DNA of 64,000 nucleotides from Neolewinella agarilytica (lineage in GTDB: Bacteria > Bacteroidota > Bacteroidia > Chitinophagales > Saprospiraceae). Numbering within the stretch: position 1 is the first letter of the stretch; each line of letters starts with the position of its first letter. The notes below the pieces were generated by a model, which saw only the letters and a list, made by a program, of their open reading frames with translations, was not told where the DNA came from and did not search any database. Made by a program: the position numbers and the translations under genes. The DNA lies in NCBI RefSeq assembly GCF_900110645.1, contig NZ_FOFB01000002.1, positions 124,001 through 188,000 of the forward strand. The letters run 5' to 3'. Shown one piece after another: positions 33,983 through 42,513 of this stretch.

Positions 33983-34243
33983 TTATGCAGCGGCAGAAGC
34001 AGAGCGCTCCTTGATGTAGTCGTAAAGCGTATTTACAGAAGAAAAGATGTTGTGCATATCTTCATCTTGACCTACTTTAATGTCGTAGTACTTTTCCAGT
34101 AAAACAACTAGTTCGAGTCCGTCGATACTGTCGAGGCCAAGTCCTCCACCAAAGAGCGGGGCGGCGGCGTCAATTTCGTCGGGAGTAATATCAAGAGCGA
34201 GCTCTTCGATAATTCTCAATTTGAGTGTGTCTATTGCGGACAT
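33983..34243 (-). CDS. Acyl carrier protein
   Basis: An 86-aa carrier protein. The phosphopantetheine attachment site is the Ser of GLDSIDGLELVVLLEKYY, and the flanking helices are acidic as usual. It is the only ACP in the window and is the likely scaffold for the polyketide chain, activated by the Sfp-type transferase at 21816-22484. It comes directly before the ketosynthase. Confidence 0.93.
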   Translation of the reverse strand: MSAIDTLKLRIIEELALDITPDEIDAAAPLFGGGLGLDSIDGLELVVLLEKYYDIKVGQDEDMHNIFSSVNTLYDYIKERSASAAA

Positions 34244-34323
34244 GATAAACGTAATTTAAAGTTGTGAAAATTGATATTCCTTATTGAAATTTATTGGTAG
34301 GCGCTTTGAATCAAGCCGTAGGC

Positions 34324-35052
34324 TTAATCGCGCTTAGAGCCTGATTCGTCAGCGCAATCAATGGTAGCAGCGATTTCATCACTCTCTGCTTGCCCCCAGG
34401 AAGGACTGAGAGGGTCACGTTCTTCATTAGCTTTTTCTAGTTCAAAAGCTCTCTGAGCGGCACCACTGTATTTGCAAATTTTTTCGATGTCTCCACCACC
34501 AAATACTGCTGGTGTGTTCATTACGTGTCGGGTGGTTAATAGGTAGGCTCGTGGGTTTTTCCCATTTGCTTTTACGGCAGCTTTTAAATGACCCAAGGCT
34601 GTTGAATTCAACTTGTAACCACGAATCATTGGGTTTGCCCGCATACTACCATATACCAGGAATGCTTGTAGTGTCTCGATTTCGCTTACATCAACATTAG
34701 AACAATTGCTGGCTTGCTCAACAGCTTCAGTGGCTTTTTCAACCCAACCGTCTATGTCCTTCTTTTTTTCAATAGTGTGAGCAATTCGACCATATGCATA
34801 AGCGAGGTGGTAATGAGCTAACCAGTTTTCGGGCTCCTGCTTGGTAACTGTTTCGAGAACGGTTGCAGCGGCTTCAATTTCTTCGAGTGATTGAGCCTCA
34901 CGCAGGCCTGCAACAGCTTCGCAAAGAGTCTCCTCATATGCTTCAATTGTTGCCGTTTCCTCATCTGATGATGCAACTGCGTACGTACCGGCTAAGCAGC
35001 TCATTGTGATGCTGCATAAGGCAGCTAGAGTGATAAATAAGAACTTTTTCAT
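34324..35052 (-). CDS. Exported TPR-like protein, paralogue of the 15455-16231 gene
   Basis: A 242-aa protein with a signal peptide (MKKFLFITLAALCSITMSCLAG). The Cys in TMSCLAG could be a weak lipobox. Helical repeats follow: ETVTKQEPENWLAHYHLAYAYGRIAH, EATEAVEQASN and KNPRAYLLTTRHVMNTPAVFGGG. Its organisation matches the protein at 15455-16231. It lies between the TonB receptor and ACP genes on the minus strand. Function unknown; having one copy in each arm ties the two arms into one system. Confidence 0.78.
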   Translation of the reverse strand: MKKFLFITLAALCSITMSCLAGTYAVASSDEETATIEAYEETLCEAVAGLREAQSLEEIEAAATVLETVTKQEPENWLAHYHLAYAYGRIAHTIEKKKDIDGWVEKATEAVEQASNCSNVDVSEIETLQAFLVYGSMRANPMIRGYKLNSTALGHLKAAVKANGKNPRAYLLTTRHVMNTPAVFGGGDIEKICKYSGAAQRAFELEKANEERDPLSPSWGQAESDEIAATIDCADESGSKRD

Positions 35053-35063
35053 AATAATAAAAT

Positions 35064-37346
35064 TTAATTAAGTTGTTGATTAATAATGTCATCCGTCCGG
35101 TCAATGCCGAAATTGACAAAGTATCCTAGAAATAGATATCTTTCCGTAAGGGGGCCAATAGCTCGTCGGATGTTAAAATCGTTCGCACTATATTCGTAAT
35201 TGAGGGTTTGCTCAAAATTGAAAGCATTATAAACTGTCAAAACAATGACACTGAATGATTTCTTTGATTTAGGCAGGTACGCAATATTGAAATTGACGTT
35301 ATGATATGTTTTAGTTCGATCAGAGTTGAACTCTCCTAGTGGTCGGTTTGGGTTGTAGTAAGGTCTTCCGGAACCAATAGTATAGGTAGAGGATAAATTA
35401 ATCATCTGCTTTTGGAAGAAATGCTTTACTACAATGTTCCCTACATGCTTAGCCGCAAAATTAGGTTGAGCGGATACCGGATAATGCGAATAGCGACGTT
35501 CTGAATCCAGGTAACTGTACGTGAGCCATATGTCAGTTCCTTTATTAAGGCTTCGGTCACGATAGAAAACATCAAGACCTCGAGCATATCCTTTACCTGT
35601 ATTATTATAGCTGGGGTTTTCTAAGTCTGTGTCGAATAGTACCAGCTGATCATATTCCTTTCTGTATAATTCTGCTCTGAAACTGCGTTTGTTTTCATTA
35701 CGATTGTAGCCAAAGGTGAAGTGTTTGGCTCTTTCGAAATTGAGATTGCCTCCGGTAAGGTATAATTGCTGAGTAGCAGGGCGCTGGTGATAAACCCCCC
35801 AACTTGCAAAAAGCTGTTCTTTACTTCCTAGTATATAATTCAGATTCATACGAGGAGCGAAGTTCGTTTGGGATAGTAGGTCACTGTATTCTACCCGTAA
35901 CCCCGCACGTCCGTGAAGTCTTCCAAATAAGGTGCCTGCTCTTTCAATAAAAGCCGCTCCGTAAGTGTCATTGAATATTCCGGTGAATTCTTCTACATCA
36001 ATCAGGTCTCTACGGTGTTGTATTTCTGCTCCAAGATCAAAGGTTTGACTCTTATGACGGTGGTTGAGGTTTATACGGGCCTGACTCAACATGTTTTCTT
36101 CCCTGATAAACTCTCCGGCTTCAATTGGTAGAAGGTCTTCTTCAGAAATGAATTGATGGACGTTCGTGAAGCGTTTTCCGTACCCCATTCCGCCCGTTAA
36201 TGTCCATTGGTTTGATAGCTCATGAGAAATAGTACTTTGCCAAAAAACATTTTTATTTTTTAATTGAGTGTGGTCACTTATTGTGGGGTTGTCCAGGTTT
36301 TGATCAAAGATTCCAATTTTAGAGTCTCCAATACTGCCGAAAGATTTGATAAGTGTACCCTCAACTGGCGCCCACTTAACATTCGCAGTACCTTCATATG
36401 TGACGGGGTATTGGGTGAAGGACTTTCGCGAAGGCATAAGTCGTAGAAACAAACCAAGGTTTTGGTATTTGCCAGTAGCGCCGACGGAGAAATTTCCCTT
36501 CCTGTTTACTTTTTCAAAACCAGCTTCTCCAAATAAAGGGCTAATGCCGATGTCGGCGCTTGATTTATTGGGAATATCAGTAGTTTCGAGCACTAGTGCC
36601 CCTGATATGGCTTGCCCATATTTTGCGGAGAAGCCTCCCGTACTCAGAAAAGTTCCTTTGAACATATTCGCGGAAAACCTTGCGGAACCAGCTGTGTTGG
36701 AAGGACTACTGTAATTGAAGTTGTCCACCAACATCCCGTCAACAAAGGCCTGGGACTCCCGTCCGGATCCTCCTCTGATGAATAAGCCGCTTGTCGTTGC
36801 TGCAGGTTGTACTCCAGCCATAGTTTGAAAAGCTGATTGCACATTTCCGTCTACCGCTGTTGTTAATGCTTCTACCCGATTTAGCTGAGTTGTACGTGCT
36901 TTGTCTGTAGTGTGGATTTGACGAACATCACTGACAACCACTTGCTCAAGACTTAAAGTTTCTTTTCCGAATTCAATGTCCACAGTGACACTGTCAGTTC
37001 CTGCCAGGCTAAGATTTCGTTCTACGTTCTCAAATCCGAACATACTCACAATTAGCCTAGCTCCGCCAGTTGCCGCAGTAGAGAAATGAAAGCTTCCGTC
37101 CAGATCTGTTACCGTCCCGTCATAAGTACCTTCTACCTGAAGGCTTACACCAATAAGTGGCTCTCCTTTCTTATCGTGTACTTTGCCATAGATAACCGTT
37201 TTGTCAGGTGCAGAAAAGTCCTCAGCGGCCTGAGCGAATATCTGTTGTCCTCCAACAATAATGAGTACTAGCCAAAAAGCTAAGGCTGGAATCTTAGAGT
37301 GAGTCAGCGAATTATGTAGCTTGGGTAGCAGTTGTATGAGTATCAT
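35064..37346 (-). CDS. TonB-dependent outer membrane receptor of the island
   Basis: A 760-aa outer membrane protein. Signal peptide at residues 15-40; carboxypeptidase D-like domain (TVIYGKVHDKKGEPLIGVSLQV, about 48-130); plug domain with VQSAFQTMAGVQPAATTSGLFIRGG and AFVDGMLVDNF; then the beta-barrel to the C-terminus. Lying inside the operon between a dehydratase and the TPR/ACP genes, it may take up or export the product, or act in self-protection; sequence alone does not decide. Its ATG overlaps the dehydratase stop by one base. Confidence 0.87.
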   Translation of the reverse strand: MILIQLLPKLHNSLTHSKIPALAFWLVLIIVGGQQIFAQAAEDFSAPDKTVIYGKVHDKKGEPLIGVSLQVEGTYDGTVTDLDGSFHFSTAATGGARLIVSMFGFENVERNLSLAGTDSVTVDIEFGKETLSLEQVVVSDVRQIHTTDKARTTQLNRVEALTTAVDGNVQSAFQTMAGVQPAATTSGLFIRGGSGRESQAFVDGMLVDNFNYSSPSNTAGSARFSANMFKGTFLSTGGFSAKYGQAISGALVLETTDIPNKSSADIGISPLFGEAGFEKVNRKGNFSVGATGKYQNLGLFLRLMPSRKSFTQYPVTYEGTANVKWAPVEGTLIKSFGSIGDSKIGIFDQNLDNPTISDHTQLKNKNVFWQSTISHELSNQWTLTGGMGYGKRFTNVHQFISEEDLLPIEAGEFIREENMLSQARINLNHRHKSQTFDLGAEIQHRRDLIDVEEFTGIFNDTYGAAFIERAGTLFGRLHGRAGLRVEYSDLLSQTNFAPRMNLNYILGSKEQLFASWGVYHQRPATQQLYLTGGNLNFERAKHFTFGYNRNENKRSFRAELYRKEYDQLVLFDTDLENPSYNNTGKGYARGLDVFYRDRSLNKGTDIWLTYSYLDSERRYSHYPVSAQPNFAAKHVGNIVVKHFFQKQMINLSSTYTIGSGRPYYNPNRPLGEFNSDRTKTYHNVNFNIAYLPKSKKSFSVIVLTVYNAFNFEQTLNYEYSANDFNIRRAIGPLTERYLFLGYFVNFGIDRTDDIINQQLN

Positions 37347-37828
37347 TATTTAGTATTTTGGTCTTTTGGCCCCATGAGCCCCATTGTGCAGGAAACGAGC
37401 AATTGTTCTCCTACGTAGCAGAAAAAAGACATGGTACTATGGTTCCCATTCTGCGTGATAGTGGATGCTTCTGTTCGTAGAGTCTCCCCTAAGCGAGGAA
37501 GCCTTTCGTATTGAAGAGATCTGATGTTTACGATAAAACCAAATTCTCCTTTGCCCGTCTTACTCGCATCGCGAGGGCCTGACATTGATGCTGCTTTATA
37601 GGCCTGCCCAAGGCCAGCAGATTGGGCCATGTGCTCAATGGCACCACCTAAAAGCATTTCTCCAGTATCTGTGACAAATGGGTTTTCAGGACGAATCAGG
37701 AGCTCTCCTACTATTGTTCCCCCCTTGATGCCAAGTAGGCGATCAACAAGAATCATTGGCTCTCTATGAGGCAGGTAATTGGTAACCTCCTGGCGGTCGA
37801 TCAATGGGTGGCCGTAATGGTGGAACAT
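37346..37828 (-). CDS. ApeP-like 3-hydroxyacyl-ACP dehydratase
   Basis: A 160-aa hotdog protein related to the FabA/FabZ-like dehydratases of aryl polyene clusters. Motifs are NYLPHREPMILVDRLLGI at the start, then ENPFV...LLGGAIEHMAQSAGLGQAYKAA, the active-site helix with Glu and His, and FFCYVGEQLLVSCTMGLM. Having two dehydratases fits a chain in which nearly every keto group ends as a conjugated double bond. It heads the minus-strand polyketide operon. Confidence 0.85.
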   Translation of the reverse strand: MFHHYGHPLIDRQEVTNYLPHREPMILVDRLLGIKGGTIVGELLIRPENPFVTDTGEMLLGGAIEHMAQSAGLGQAYKAASMSGPRDASKTGKGEFGFIVNIRSLQYERLPRLGETLRTEASTITQNGNHSTMSFFCYVGEQLLVSCTMGLMGPKDQNTK

Positions 37829-38221
37829 GGTCGTGATTTGGAGTCGTTAGAATACTGTGCGGTAGGTTTATGCCTGAGGTATGTCTGCTCTGTATTGGTG
37901 CTTGGTGAAGTAGCCCCAAGGTTGCCAGCCAGCCCCCGGGCAAACCACCCAAGGCTCTCTGCCATCTGTAGTGGGGGTGGGAGACTGGCTCGTAACGGGG
38001 ACTCCGAGTGGGAAGAAAGTATTTGCTGTTGTAGAAATATGTGTTCTCATGGCAGTCAGATTGTAAGAGTGGTTGTGTGCTCTTTTTTCGTTGATACAAA
38101 GGTGGGGGGCTAAATCCTCCTTCAGAAGTACGGTTTTCCATGTTTTGCGCCCCGGAAATAATTTATTTTGGAAGCAATAGGAACTCTAAAGCACTAATTT
38201 TTAGGGCTTTAGAAATTTTTA
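37829..38221. other. Upstream region of the minus-strand operon
   Basis: A 393-base stretch. It probably carries the promoter of the polyketide operon: CACCTTTG on the minus strand near 38098-38105 is one base from the TAnnTTTG box. It also contains the uncertain 60-aa frame listed separately. No other feature is seen. Confidence 0.4.
37868..38050 (-). CDS. Possible 60-aa peptide upstream of the dehydratase
   Basis: A reverse-strand frame reading MRTHISTTANTFFPLGVP, then a Ser/Thr/Pro-rich stretch and a Trp/Gly-rich end (EPWVVCPGAGWQPWGYF). It has one Cys and no signal peptide. It is not similar to the three tandem precursors. It lies about 50 bases downstream of the putative promoter box and in the direction of the operon, so it could be a leader peptide, a second peptide substrate, or a chance frame. 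A longer overlapping frame in another phase makes the coding call uncertain. Confidence 0.25.
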   Translation of the reverse strand: MRTHISTTANTFFPLGVPVTSQSPTPTTDGREPWVVCPGAGWQPWGYFTKHQYRADIPQA

Positions 38222-38368
38222 TTATATCTGTCCAAGGTCTTCAATGATGATTTGATCGTGGTAATTCTCCATGTACTGCTGCTGCTGTTCTGTACTCAGG
38301 TTGTCGTACTCAGCTGCTGAAGAGATGGCACCGATCTGGAGGAGGAGGGAAATTAGAATGGCAATCAT
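38222..38368 (-). CDS. Small exported peptide (48 aa)
   Basis: The frame from ATG 38368 gives MIAILISLLLQIGAISSA, a short hydrophobic signal-like start, followed by an acidic Gln-rich part (TEQQQQYMENYHDQIIIEDL). The ATG at 38368 is chosen over an upstream one since it puts the hydrophobic stretch at the N-terminus. Not recognised. It may be the outermost gene of the island. Confidence 0.45.
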   Translation of the reverse strand: MIAILISLLLQIGAISSAAEYDNLSTEQQQQYMENYHDQIIIEDLGQI

Positions 38369-38655
38369 GGTCAAATTATGTTTTGTGGTTTCTGTATGCC
38401 ACAAAAGTATTGGTGCCAAATAGCCAAAAAAACGACATATTATTTCTGGTCGTGTCCTGGTAAATTTCTCATTATTTTAATTTCCGTTTTTATAAAATAC
38501 TGATAATCAATAATTTATAAGGTTGTGTCTCACAAAAATTAGGTCGTGAAAGAGTCTTTTATCAGGGACATGTTCAGAAGTGGTTTGGTATTTAAATTTT
38601 TCTACTTTATCTTTAGAACCGTTGCCTACTAAACTGCGTGCTAAGACCTATCTGA

Positions 38656-40230
38656 ATGAAATTACTGCAAGAGCTTGCGTTTGTTCTTAATCGCTATTGT
38701 GTTAAGAATATCAACGTGATAACCCCCAATCAATCAGGTGAGGGTGATTTAGTCAATGCTTTCTACAATATTCTGCAGGATGAGCCAGACTTAGATCATG
38801 AACAAATCGCGCAACGCTTATACGGATCAGAGAGTACAGATAAGGATAACCGCTTCCGAAAGCTTAAGCAACGGCTAACCCGGAGAATGGCTAACACCTT
38901 GTTTTTTATTGACCCCAAAGACAATCAGTTCAATGAGTTTCAGCGAGCTTATTACCAAACTAACCGGGACTATGCACTATCTCGTATCCTGGTAGGAAGA
39001 GATGCCTCAACGGCCGGAAATCACTTTATGCGTAAGGTCTATAAGCGCTCCAGCACTTACGACTTTACGGAGCTTTTGATGCTTAGTACTGATTCTCTGC
39101 GATCTTATTATGCTTATCGGTCAGCGGAACAGGAGAAGTATAAATTTTACCGGGAAGAATATCTCCGCGCCCGGAAGCTCTACGATATGGAGAATGATGT
39201 GCGCATGGCATACGAGGAAGTTGTGATGAACTACGGCGTAAGCCCCAAAGCCCGGAAAATGTCTATTGAGCTCATAGACAAGCGTTTGGAAGAGATTCAT
39301 GAGGCCTATCCGGTAATCGAGCACACTTATCGGAGTATTATCAATTATTTCGCATTATCCATTTTGGGGCACCAACTTAAAGGGGATGCAAAAGGCTTAC
39401 TTGCCATCATTGATAATGGCCTGGAGGCTGTCCAGCAAAAGCCATATCCTGCCGATATTCCCAAGTCCTTTTTTTACGTCAACAAGGTAGTGGTTCACAT
39501 TATTGAAAAAGACTATCCGTCGGGCTCCGAAACACTTGCCGCTGCCGCTCCATTATTAGTTCCTGGCTTTGCTAACTGGTTTAAATTCAAGGAGATGGAG
39601 TTTTTGCTGGCGATGCATACAGGTCATTACACTGAAGCTTTAGCTACTTATCAATCGGTGGCAAATTATAAGTCTGTAGGCAGCATTCCTAAACGATACC
39701 AGGATCGCTGGCTGCTTAATCGGGCTTACTTATATTATCTGGCTTCCATTAATCGGGTGGAGATTCCGGAAGGAGAAGATCCCTGGGGCAAATTCCGCCT
39801 GGGCAAGTTTCTCAATAACGTTCCTGCTTTTAGCCGGGACAAAAAGGGTATGAACATCCCGATTCTTATCCTTCAAATTGCCTACAGTATCGTACTCAAG
39901 CGTTATGCATTAACGGTAGACCGTATTGAAGCGATTGAGAAATACCGCAGCCGCCACGTTCGGCGAGATGAAAGTTTCCGCTCGAATCTGTTCATTAAAA
40001 TTCTCCTGCAATTCCCCGTAGTAGCCTTTCATCGCAACGGGGTGCGCCGTAAGACAGAGCGTTACGCAAAGCAGTTGAAGGACAACCCTATTGATCTGGC
40101 TAACCAGTCCTTTGAGGTAGAAGTATTGCCCTACGAAACGCTCTTTGAGTTGGCTCTGGAAAGCCTGGAGGTTAAGTTTCAACGCCGTGCAATGGCGAAG
40201 AAAACGGATAAAAGATCAGCCTCTCGTTAG
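38656..40230 (+). CDS. Helical protein of unknown function (524 aa)
   Basis: A 524-aa cytoplasmic protein with no signal peptide or membrane segment. It is alpha-helical throughout and rich in Tyr, Lys and Arg, with repeated aromatic helix motifs (RSYYAYRSAEQEKYKFYREEYL; LLAMHTGHYTEALATYQSV) that suggest TPR-like or similar solenoid repeats. The N-terminus (LLQELAFVLNRYCVKNINVI) may be a separate small domain. I do not recognise the family; such long uncharacterised helical proteins recur in Saprospiraceae. It lies just outside the AT-rich island and its base composition is closer to the flank. Confidence 0.75.
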   Translation: MKLLQELAFVLNRYCVKNINVITPNQSGEGDLVNAFYNILQDEPDLDHEQIAQRLYGSESTDKDNRFRKLKQRLTRRMANTLFFIDPKDNQFNEFQRAYYQTNRDYALSRILVGRDASTAGNHFMRKVYKRSSTYDFTELLMLSTDSLRSYYAYRSAEQEKYKFYREEYLRARKLYDMENDVRMAYEEVVMNYGVSPKARKMSIELIDKRLEEIHEAYPVIEHTYRSIINYFALSILGHQLKGDAKGLLAIIDNGLEAVQQKPYPADIPKSFFYVNKVVVHIIEKDYPSGSETLAAAAPLLVPGFANWFKFKEMEFLLAMHTGHYTEALATYQSVANYKSVGSIPKRYQDRWLLNRAYLYYLASINRVEIPEGEDPWGKFRLGKFLNNVPAFSRDKKGMNIPILILQIAYSIVLKRYALTVDRIEAIEKYRSRHVRRDESFRSNLFIKILLQFPVVAFHRNGVRRKTERYAKQLKDNPIDLANQSFEVEVLPYETLFELALESLEVKFQRRAMAKKTDKRSASR

Positions 40231-40435
40231 CCTCAGAGGGTAGTGCCATCAGGAGTAAGGGCTCTTACCTGCCAGGTAAGGCAATTGAAACGAACATGGC
40301 AAATAGTCCCGAAATCATAAGCCGGCGCCTCACATCGTTCCCTTGGCAGGGCTAAAAGTGTACTGGCAGGGTAATATCCACCACTTCGAAGAGAATATGC
40401 CTTCGTTCAACTCAACCTTTGCTGTTTTCAAACCT

Positions 40436-40443
40436 TACCTTTG
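40436..40443 (+). promoter_or_regulatory. Bacteroidota -7 promoter box of lpdA
   Basis: TACCTTTG matches TAnnTTTG exactly and runs directly into dispersed repeat copy 4, 79 bases before the lpdA start. A TTTG at 40418-40421 could be the -33 element, though the spacing is a little short. Confidence 0.6.
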
Positions 40444-40459
40444 CACCTGCGTCCGCGGC
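40441..40459 (+). repeat. Dispersed 19-bp repeat, copy 4 (right of island)
   Basis: TTGCACCTGCGTCCGCGGC, one base from consensus. It overlaps the -7 box of lpdA, so in this copy it would be the first transcribed sequence. Confidence 0.65.
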
Positions 40460-40521
40460 TCCACTGAGCCTGTTGCACGTGTCCCAAACCAATACAAGAC
40501 ACAATCTTAAAGAATCTGTAG

Positions 40522-41931
40522 ATGACTTACGATCTCATCATCATCGGCTCCGGCCCCGGCGGCTACGTAGCCGCCATTCGCGCTGCTCAACTAGGACTGA
40601 AGACGGCCATTATCGAACGGTATAATGATCGTCTGGGCGGAACCTGTCTTAACGTTGGTTGTATACCTTCTAAGGCGCTACTTGACAGCTCTGAGCACTA
40701 TCATGCTGCTCACGAAAAATTCGCTGAGCACGGGATTAAAATCAGTAACCTCGGCATTGATATGCCGCAAATGATTAAGCGGAAGGACGAGGTTGTAGAC
40801 CAAACCGTTAAGGGCGTCCAATTCCTGATGAAGAAGAACAAGGTTGATGTATTCTACGGTCATGGCTCCTTTACCGGCCCTAACGAAGTACACATTGCTG
40901 CTTCTGACGGCGGGGAAGATCAAAGCCTGACCGGCAAAAATTTCATTATCGCTACGGGGTCTAAACCCATCACGCCAGCTATGATGAACTATGATAAAAA
41001 CCGGGTCATCACCAGCACCGAAGCCCTCAACATTAAAAAGGTTCCTAAGCGAATGGTCATCGTTGGCGGTGGAGTTATTGGCCTTGAACTGGGAAGTGTG
41101 TATGCTCGTCTGGGAACAGAGGTTGAAGTGGTCGAGTTTCAAGACCGCATCCTGCCTACGATGGATAAAGACTGCTCAAAGGAGCTAATGCGAGCTCTTA
41201 AAAAAACGGGGGTGAAGTTTCACCTGAAGCACAAAGTTGTTGACGTAAAAGGAACCAAAACCAAGGCTAAAGTCACCGTTGAAAAGCGGGATGGCGGCGA
41301 GCCTTTCGTTATCGATGCAGATTACTGTCTTATTGCTATCGGCCGCCGGCCCTATACGGATAATCTTGGCCTCGATAAAGCCGGCGTCAATCTGGATGAG
41401 CGTGGCCGCGTGGTGGTTGATGATCATCTGGCAACCAACATCCCCCATATCTACGCCATCGGAGACGTAATCCGTGGTGCCATGCTGGCTCATAAAGCGG
41501 AGGAAGAAGGCGTCTTTGTTGCGGAAACTATCGCTGGCGAAAAACCGCACGTTGATTATAACCTGATTCCAGGTGTGGTGTACACCTGGCCCGAAGTAGC
41601 TGCCGTAGGCAAGACGGAAGAAGAACTGAAAGCAGCCGGTATTGCCTACAAATCTGGAAAGTTCCCCTTCAAAGCTCTGGGGCGCGCCCGGGCGAGTATG
41701 GACCTGGAAGGTATGGTTAAGGTGCTCAGCGACGCAGAAACTGACGAAATTCTCGGCGTGCACATGGTTGGCCCCAGAACCGCCGATATGATTGCCGAAG
41801 CCGTTGCCCTGATGGAATTCCGGGCATCCGCTGAAGATGCTGCCCGGATGAGCCACGCACACCCTACTTATACAGAAGCCTTTAAAGAGGCGGCACTGGC
41901 GGCGACGGGGAACCGGGCGCTGCACGTGTAA
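40522..41931 (+). CDS. lpdA: Dihydrolipoyl dehydrogenase (E3)
   Basis: A 469-aa flavoprotein that reoxidises dihydrolipoamide in 2-oxoacid dehydrogenase and glycine cleavage complexes. The FAD motif is GSGPGG (9-14), the redox disulphide is Cys42/Cys47 in GGTCLNVGCIPSK, the NAD motif is GGGVIGLELGSVYARLG and the second FAD motif is IYAIGDV. The C-terminal His-Pro pair is in HAHPTYTEAF. It is preceded by its own promoter and followed by a strong hairpin, so it is probably a single-gene unit. Confidence 0.96.
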   Translation: MTYDLIIIGSGPGGYVAAIRAAQLGLKTAIIERYNDRLGGTCLNVGCIPSKALLDSSEHYHAAHEKFAEHGIKISNLGIDMPQMIKRKDEVVDQTVKGVQFLMKKNKVDVFYGHGSFTGPNEVHIAASDGGEDQSLTGKNFIIATGSKPITPAMMNYDKNRVITSTEALNIKKVPKRMVIVGGGVIGLELGSVYARLGTEVEVVEFQDRILPTMDKDCSKELMRALKKTGVKFHLKHKVVDVKGTKTKAKVTVEKRDGGEPFVIDADYCLIAIGRRPYTDNLGLDKAGVNLDERGRVVVDDHLATNIPHIYAIGDVIRGAMLAHKAEEEGVFVAETIAGEKPHVDYNLIPGVVYTWPEVAAVGKTEEELKAAGIAYKSGKFPFKALGRARASMDLEGMVKVLSDAETDEILGVHMVGPRTADMIAEAVALMEFRASAEDAARMSHAHPTYTEAFKEAALAATGNRALHV

Positions 41932-41964
41932 AAGAACTATTTGTAGACTTTGCTTTAAATGTAA

Positions 41965-41997
41965 AGGAGGGTTGTGGTGTAATACCACAACCCTCCT
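41965..41997. terminator. Bidirectional terminator hairpin between lpdA and the convergent lipoprotein
   Basis: AGGAGGGTTGTGGT and ACCACAACCCTCCT form a perfect 14-bp stem around a five-base loop. It sits in the 87-base gap between convergent stops and can serve both strands; T-tracts are weak. Confidence 0.78.
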
Positions 41998-42018
41998 CTA
42001 TTATAGATATAGCCTATC

Positions 42019-42513
42019 TTACTCTTCGTCAGGTTTAGTAATGGTATGATTGCAACCAGCTGGTTTTAACAGGTCTATTGCTTTTTTGCAAGTACAACCT
42101 CCTCCGTCTTTGAAAGCACAAAGAGAACAATTAACACCTGAACAAGATTCCCCTAAAGATTTTGCTAAGAATAGATGAATTTCGTTTCCTCTACTTTCAG
42201 TAGTGAAGCGCATAGCTAACTTTTGACCATCCTCGACATCGGGTGACAAATCATTTCCTTCAGCATACAAAAAGTATTTTCCGCTTTCAGTCTTGTTCTC
42301 TACCAATTCAATTAGACTAATGTCAGAAACAGGGAAATTATTCAGAAAAATACTCGTGACCTCAGCATTAGGGACGGTCAGGGCGGGGCCGGTTTCCGTG
42401 ATCCTGCCAACCAATGACGGAGCCTCAGCCACAACCGGATCAATTTCGTCGGGCGCACAGGCCTGTATAAGGCAGACAAGGAGTATTACAAATAAAGAAA
42501 TCTTACGTAACAT
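42019..42513 (-). CDS. Cys-rich lipoprotein of unknown function
   Basis: A 164-aa exported lipoprotein: signal peptide MLRKISLFVILLVCLIQAC with lipobox Cys19. The C-terminal 50 residues hold a cysteine cluster (SCSGVNCSLCAFKDGGGCTCKKA...GC) that could form disulphides or bind metal. The middle is beta-rich. Not recognised. It stands alone, convergent with lpdA. Confidence 0.75.
   Translation of the reverse strand: MLRKISLFVILLVCLIQACAPDEIDPVVAEAPSLVGRITETGPALTVPNAEVTSIFLNNFPVSDISLIELVENKTESGKYFLYAEGNDLSPDVEDGQKLAMRFTTESRGNEIHLFLAKSLGESCSGVNCSLCAFKDGGGCTCKKAIDLLKPAGCNHTITKPDEE

Noticed and set aside
37764-38141. 125-aa minus-strand frame upstream of the dehydratase
   Set aside because: It overlaps the start of the well-supported dehydratase in another phase and shows no family features.
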